From PALSA-607 sp963737705 (lineage in GTDB: Bacteria > Actinomycetota > Actinomycetes > Acidothermales > Acidothermaceae), in NCBI GenBank assembly GCA_963737705.1, contig CAVTTP010000004.1, positions 62,001 through 126,000 on the forward strand: a stretch of 64,000 bases of DNA, given 5' to 3'. The notes beneath the pieces are model-generated. The model was not told where the DNA came from and made no database searches. It saw nothing but the letters and a program-made list of their open reading frames with translations. The position numbers and the translations under genes were made by a program. Below, piece after piece: positions 60,433 through 64,000 of the stretch; positions within the stretch are counted from its first letter, which is position 1; the number at the start of each line of letters is the position of its first letter.

Positions 60433-60594
60433 AGGGTTTCTCCCGTAGCGGGTGTGGGCGGGCTCGCTTCACCGATTGTGTCCGCCAGAGCGTACGTGCC
60501 TTTCTCATACGACCGACAGCCCGCGCCCCACCGGGCGTGTAGCGCGCCATGCCTACCAATGCCACCGCGTTTGGATCGGGCAGATCTAACTTTC

Positions 60595-60608
60595 GGTACA
60601 AAAGTACC
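60595..60608. promoter_or_regulatory. GGTAC-AAAA-GTACC dyad
   Basis: A perfect 14-bp hyphenated palindrome in the 211-bp gap between the membrane peptide and the PEGA-like gene. Probable operator for an element regulator; otherwise the gap shows no convincing gene. Confidence 0.45.
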
Positions 60609-60643
60609 CGCGTCATCGCGGCAAGTGAGTGCGGTTCCGCAGA

Positions 60644-60982
60644 TCAGGCTTCGTCGGTGGGTTCTACTCGGTCACCACGAGAAATCGTCAGGTAACGCCC
60701 CGGAAGGGCTAGTTGGTAGAACTGCCACGGGCCCCCGCCTGGCTCGACTACCACGTTGACTTCATCACCCGCGTGAAGCTCAACGTCGATGGTCCGGCTT
60801 TTCACGCCGTCAATACGCGCGTTGACGCGGTGCGTGCCGGGTGCGACTGATGCGTCTATCTGCCCACCGGCACGAACGGTGCCGACTCGGTGGCCATCTA
60901 CAAAGATCGAATAGCCGCGTAGTCGATCACGCCGGGAAACTTTAGGTCGCCGGACAATCAGGCGGCCCGGACTGTCTGCCAC
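60644..60982 (-). CDS. small PEGA/beta-sandwich-like hypothetical protein
   Basis: A 112-residue protein: LIVRRPKVSRRDRLRGYSIF, VDGHRVGTVRAGGQIDASVAPG and THRVNARIDGVKSRTIDVEL form a small all-beta domain like PEGA-type modules (G-x-V-x-x-G, P-x-G-x-H pattern). GTG 60982 follows AAGGGA. Similar proteins occur in free actinobacterial genomes, from memory. Role in the element unknown. Confidence 0.7.
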   Translation of the reverse strand: MADSPGRLIVRRPKVSRRDRLRGYSIFVDGHRVGTVRAGGQIDASVAPGTHRVNARIDGVKSRTIDVELHAGDEVNVVVEPGGGPWQFYQLALPGRYLTISRGDRVEPTDEA

Positions 60983-61294
60983 GTCCGATCCCTTCGACGC
61001 GAGATAGATATACCGAATCTAAGCAGGCGAACCTCTACATCCGACTTTCGGCATGAGAGCGCGGGCAACCTAGGCACAGGGCCACGGCCCAGCTGGCGCT
61101 GGGTCGGTCTGCTTAGGGCGGCTCCTCTCCCCGTCAAGGGCGACTCCGGCACAGCCGCCCGGGTGAACTGCTGCGCAGTCCACGCCGTCCGGCCGACCAT
61201 CGCAACCCTTGACCGCGAGCCTCTAGAGCCGCCCAGGTCAGCAGAAGCGGGCAGGCAAGAGCCTGCCCCGCTGGAGACCGACCTGGAGGACACC
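60983..61294. other. 312-bp divergent control region with hairpin
   Basis: Between two divergent genes. A/T-rich GATAGATATACC (61003-61015) may be a promoter for the leftward genes. A hairpin (61246-61272; AGCGGGCAGGC against GCCTGCCCCGCT, one bulge) precedes the rightward small gene and could regulate its translation. Confidence 0.4.
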
Positions 61295-61546
61295 ATGAAC
61301 CATCAACCAACGAAGCCCGTCACCGCACAGCGACTCATCGCCACCGCAACAGCCTGCGGATACCTCGAGGGCATCAACCCGCGAACCAAGGCGCAGGCAA
61401 TGCGGCTTGCTCAAAGCCTGGCCGGGATCGAACTCGCCCAGGTCCACGTCCACACGCTCGCCTGGACACTTGCAGGCCGACGCGCCGACGCACTCGCCGC
61501 AATCATTGAACTCGCGCGAACCGACGGGCAACCGCAAGAACAGTGA
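61295..61546 (+). CDS. 83-residue helical hypothetical protein
   Basis: ATG 61295 follows GGAGG. The protein is mostly helical: TAQRLIATATACGYLEGINP, TKAQAMRLAQSLAGIELAQV and LAWTLAGRRADALAAIIELA. No family recognised. Size and position could fit a small DNA-binding or excision factor, but no helix-turn-helix is clear. It is the only other rightward gene of the element. Confidence 0.6.
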   Translation: MNHQPTKPVTAQRLIATATACGYLEGINPRTKAQAMRLAQSLAGIELAQVHVHTLAWTLAGRRADALAAIIELARTDGQPQEQ

Positions 61547-61574
61547 GGTCCCCGAGTTTCGTTGCTAATTCAAG

Positions 61575-62456
61575 TCAAGAGGGCGGTGGCTTCGCGTCTG
61601 CGCGATCCGGCTCGACCGGTACCCAGCCCTCGCCGTCGACTAAACGGCGCTGCTCGAAATCCCATTCGAACTCGCAAGCGCCGCACACCTTGTTTTGATG
61701 GGAGATGTCCTCTTCGGCGTCGTAGTCGTAATCGGTATCGACCTTGTACGAGTTGCACCGCGGGCAGCGCGGAGGTCGACCGTGCTCGTGGCGACTAACT
61801 GCAACACCGAAGGAGCCGATCACATGAGCGGTGGCCTCGAGGACCAGATCTGCGTCCCAAACGTTTGCGTCTGCGTAGTGTTCGAGCCACGTGGCAAGAT
61901 TCCAAACCGAATCTGCGAGGGACTTTAGGTAAGCACGTACCCTATCCGTCGCCAACACTTCGGACGCCTGTCCTACCCACGTTTTGAAGTCTGATGCCTT
62001 CGGTTGTGAATCAGAGGGCGGAACGACTCGGGCTAGCTCGCGTCCCAGAGCTATCAGTGCCTCACGGCAATGGATGCCGACGGCTTGGAATGCTTCTGCC
62101 TCGTCCGCAAGGTTGAACGCATCGACCGCCTGTTCATATTTGCGCCACGACACGTCAACATGACCTTGGGCTTCCTCGTCGAGTTCAGTGCGCTGACGGT
62201 CGGTCATTCGCAGCATTAGCCCAATGTGAAATGACAGCGTTTCGTCGTAGCTACGAAACCGCTTTTGGTCGTACAGGTTCGTCATGTTGGTGATTACCCA
62301 ATACCGGTTCTCCTCTGTGTGAACGTCCCAGACCTCATGATCCTGTCCGAGAATCTTCGTGCTCGTTATCCGCTGCACCAGCGTGACCACGGCCCCGCGA
62401 TCTTGACTCTCAACGTATTGCTGAATCGCGCGCTTCTCATGCTCCGTCTCACGCAT
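61575..62456 (-). CDS. uncharacterised 293-residue cargo protein with C-terminal zinc ribbon
   Basis: From ATG 62456: REKR-like charged start, TLVQRITSTKILGQDHEVWD, VHTEENRYWVITNMTNLYDQ and FRSYDETLSFHIGLMLRM in the first third, a helical middle (FQAVGIHCREALIALGRELA) and a zinc ribbon CPRCNSYK with CGACEFEWDF near the end. I recall similar actinobacterial proteins without function. Located just inside attR it looks like cargo. Base use (more A/T) differs from housekeeping genes nearby, consistent with transfer. Host defence or exclusion of related elements is only a guess. Confidence 0.75.
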   Translation of the reverse strand: MRETEHEKRAIQQYVESQDRGAVVTLVQRITSTKILGQDHEVWDVHTEENRYWVITNMTNLYDQKRFRSYDETLSFHIGLMLRMTDRQRTELDEEAQGHVDVSWRKYEQAVDAFNLADEAEAFQAVGIHCREALIALGRELARVVPPSDSQPKASDFKTWVGQASEVLATDRVRAYLKSLADSVWNLATWLEHYADANVWDADLVLEATAHVIGSFGVAVSRHEHGRPPRCPRCNSYKVDTDYDYDAEEDISHQNKVCGACEFEWDFEQRRLVDGEGWVPVEPDRADAKPPPS

Positions 62457-62512
62457 GTTGCTCCGACGCAGTTGGGGACCAGATCTCTGGCGGGCATCAT
62501 AGAGAGGACGTC

Positions 62513-63655
62513 TTAGGAATGGACGAGGTTGTTCAGGTCGGTGCGGCCGCCGTGGACCCAGTGGATGCGGTGATGGGCGTGCAGGTTTTTGGTGTTGGGG
62601 CAGCCGGGGTGGGCGCAGTGACCGTGTTGGCGGGCGAGGAGCGCCCGGTATTGGCGGTCGGTGACCAGGCGGTGGGAGCGTCCGACGTCGAGCACGTTGG
62701 TGGCGCTGTCGTGCAGGACGGTGCGGATCCGGCCTTCGCACAGCAGTCGCAGCACGACCCGGTCGGGAAGTCCCGGTCCGCCGGCGATCCGCGCGCACGG
62801 ACGCGCAACGCTCGGCACGTCCTCGGAATCGAACGACCCATCGTCGGGGTCGCGTTCCGCAGAACGCGGGACAGGCACCTTGTTTGGGTCGCACGACGCT
62901 TGGTTGGGGTCGCGTTCCGCGGAACGTGGGGGGACTCGTGCGGCATCCATGTGGATGATGACGGCGGCGCGTTCGTCACCGCGTAACTCCCGGATCGGCT
63001 TGGTCGCATCAGCCAGTGAAGCGAGGCCGATCTCCGCCACGCGCGCGAGTGCGTCGGCGGGGGTGCAGCCGTCGCGGGCCATGATCGCCTCGATCACCGC
63101 AGCGACCGAGGCGCCGCTTTCAGGATCGAGCCGTGCGGTCAGGTGCCAGCGGCTGTCATCGGTCCAGGAGTAGGTGAGGTATTCGCCGGGGTCGGTGTTC
63201 TTGTCGTTGTGGTCAACGGTGCGCACGCCGCGCACCAGGATCTCCAACTGGGATGCGGTGCCGTGTTGGGCGACCTGGATGAGGTCCTCAACCAACTCGT
63301 CCTCACCCGCGCCGCCGTCGAGGCGGCTGATCGCGCGGGCTTGGGAGAACGACAGCCGGCCGGCGCCCATTTCCTCGGCTAGCCGCGGATAGTGGGCAAG
63401 GGCCCGGGCGACCCGGACGTGTTCGAGTGCGGTGCGGTGCGTGATGCCACAGGTGTGCGTTAGCCATTGGGCGGTGGACGCCAACCCGAACGACAGATAA
63501 CCCTCCCGGGCGTCGAACTGCGCGACCAGCAGCAGAAATCGTGACGTCGATGCGGCGATTCGACCAGCGAGATCGACGATGCGTTTGCCGAGCTCATCGA
63601 CCGGCATCTCATGAAGGCAACGATTAGGTGCATCAGACGAATCAACAAGTTCCAT
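62513..63655 (-). pseudogene. DUF222/HNH endonuclease, N-terminal fragment right of the insertion
   Basis: A 380-residue frame with the DUF222 domain (RFLLLVAQFDAREGYLSFGL; TAQWLTHTCGITHRTALEHV) and most of an HNH motif (HCAHPGCPNTKNLHAHHRIHW), ending TDLNNLVHS where the last residues and stop come from the element. The rest of the HNH motif is at 57.5 kb. A 60-bp period repeat (62846-62870, 62906-62930) duplicates PRSAERDP in the linker. The 13E12/DUF222 proteins are multi-copy in many actinobacteria. Confidence 0.92.
62514..62531. other. attR: right element arm plus core
   Basis: TAGGAATGGA (62514-62523) then CGAGG and the central TT (62529-62530), followed by chromosomal HNH sequence. Joined to the left arm it makes a symmetric attP, as required by large serine integrases. 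Confidence 0.8.
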
Positions 63656-63809
63656 CCCCGCACGCTACCCACCGCCACCGACACTTTCCGGCCGACGCAA
63701 TCCACGTCGCCGCGTACGGCTTAGGCGGTCCAAACGTCGACACGTGCGAACTCAGTGGCAATGCGGTGGCAGTCCTGGTGGTGAAATCCGACTGCTCGCT
63801 GCGGACGCA

Positions 63810-64000
63810 CTAGCGAGATTCTGTTGCCAGCTTCGCGCCGAGGGCTACGAACGAGATTGCGAACGCTCGTCGAATGCGCTGAATGATGTGTGGACGCGCG
63901 ATCAAGTGCTCGCGCGCGCCGGCGGCGAAGATCCCGTACACCGCGAACACGACGAACGTCATCGCCATGAAGACCCCACTGAGCATCAGCATGGTGAGCA
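63810..64000 (-). CDS. LysE/RhtB family exporter, C-terminal part (continues beyond window)
   Basis: The frame is open to the last base, so the N-terminal part is outside. The visible 63 residues contain two membrane segments (FMAMTFVVFAVYGIFAAGA; FAISFVALGAKLA) and the family's C-terminal pattern with IRRAFAIS. LysE proteins export amino acids. The 154 bp between this stop and the HNH start hold nothing recognisable. Confidence 0.8.
   Translation of the reverse strand, partial: LTMLMLSGVFMAMTFVVFAVYGIFAAGAREHLIARPHIIQRIRRAFAISFVALGAKLATESR

Larger units (their letters stand above)
57532..62531. mobile_element. integrative rolling-circle element inserted in a DUF222/HNH gene
   Basis: About 4,994 bp are bounded by AGGTTG copies at 57532-57537 and 62526-62531. 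It contains a large serine integrase at the left end, a HUH replication protein, a 44-residue membrane peptide, two small proteins and a 293-residue cargo protein. The outer flanks together encode one HNH endonuclease. Serine-integrase prophage phiRv1 of M. tuberculosis also targets 13E12 (DUF222) repeats, so target choice has a precedent, although phiRv1 is larger. No structural or transfer genes are seen. Confidence 0.9.

Noticed and set aside
57564..62456. Element as a conventional prophage or conjugative element
   Set aside because: No terminase, portal, capsid, lysis, relaxase-TraB or Zot-like gene exists in the 5 kb.

Overview
The window is high-GC DNA from an actinomycete. The main evidence is a Zn-finger L28 and L32, an mprA-mprB-pepD-like operon, a NdgR-type IclR regulator divergent to leuCD, a CofC/FbiD-type enzyme of coenzyme F420 synthesis, an HU protein with a lysine/alanine-rich tail, and the order recG-rsmD-coaD-sepIVA-like-DUF177-rpmF-rnc-mutM-smc that is familiar from actinobacteria. 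The order or family cannot be settled from the sequence alone. Genes are dense, GTG starts are frequent, and many genes overlap by 4 bp (GTGA or ATGA).

Layout. 1-4.3 kb: end of a gamma-glutamyltransferase, a LacI regulator, and a secreted beta-helix protein behind two LacI-type operators. 4.3-9.0 kb: an amino-sugar locus (nagA divergent from a lipoprotein-permease-permease ABC importer) with three DasR-like (dre) sites between them. 9-15.7 kb: mixed metabolic genes (GNAT, flavin-dependent oxidoreductase, ferredoxin-reductase-like protein, a truncated DUF1275 gene, mgsA, a PrmC-like methyltransferase, a manA-like isomerase). 15.8-19 kb: GH1 and GH13 glycosidases. 19-26.8 kb: two two-component systems, a DNA ligase, and mprAB-pepD. 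26.8-35.4 kb: ndgR, leuCD, hup, cofC, plsC, gpsA, ddl, thiL. 35.4-41.3 kb: a MarR/ABC export operon, a small membrane protein, thiD and neighbours, rpmB. 41.5-54.1 kb: housekeeping run ending in smc, which is interrupted by a single-base frameshift. 54-57.2 kb: MFS exporter with MarR regulator, hydrolase, RidA.

57.5-62.5 kb is the most notable region. A compact element of about 5.0 kb has inserted into a DUF222/HNH endonuclease gene and split it. The element carries a large serine integrase, a rolling-circle (HUH) replication protein, a 44-residue single-TM peptide, two small conserved-looking proteins and an unrecognised 293-residue cargo protein with a zinc ribbon. Removing the DNA between the shared AGGTTG copies restores the HNH reading frame exactly, and the joined element ends form a symmetric attP around a central TT. 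No terminase, capsid, Zot-like ATPase or conjugation gene is visible, so this looks like a minimal integrative rolling-circle element rather than an ordinary prophage.

Other items worth checking are the smc frameshift, a thiL gene with a strong ribosome binding site but no ATG/GTG/TTG start, a pentapeptide tandem repeat inside the RecG helicase domain, and two unrelated tandem repeat arrays flanking rpmB.
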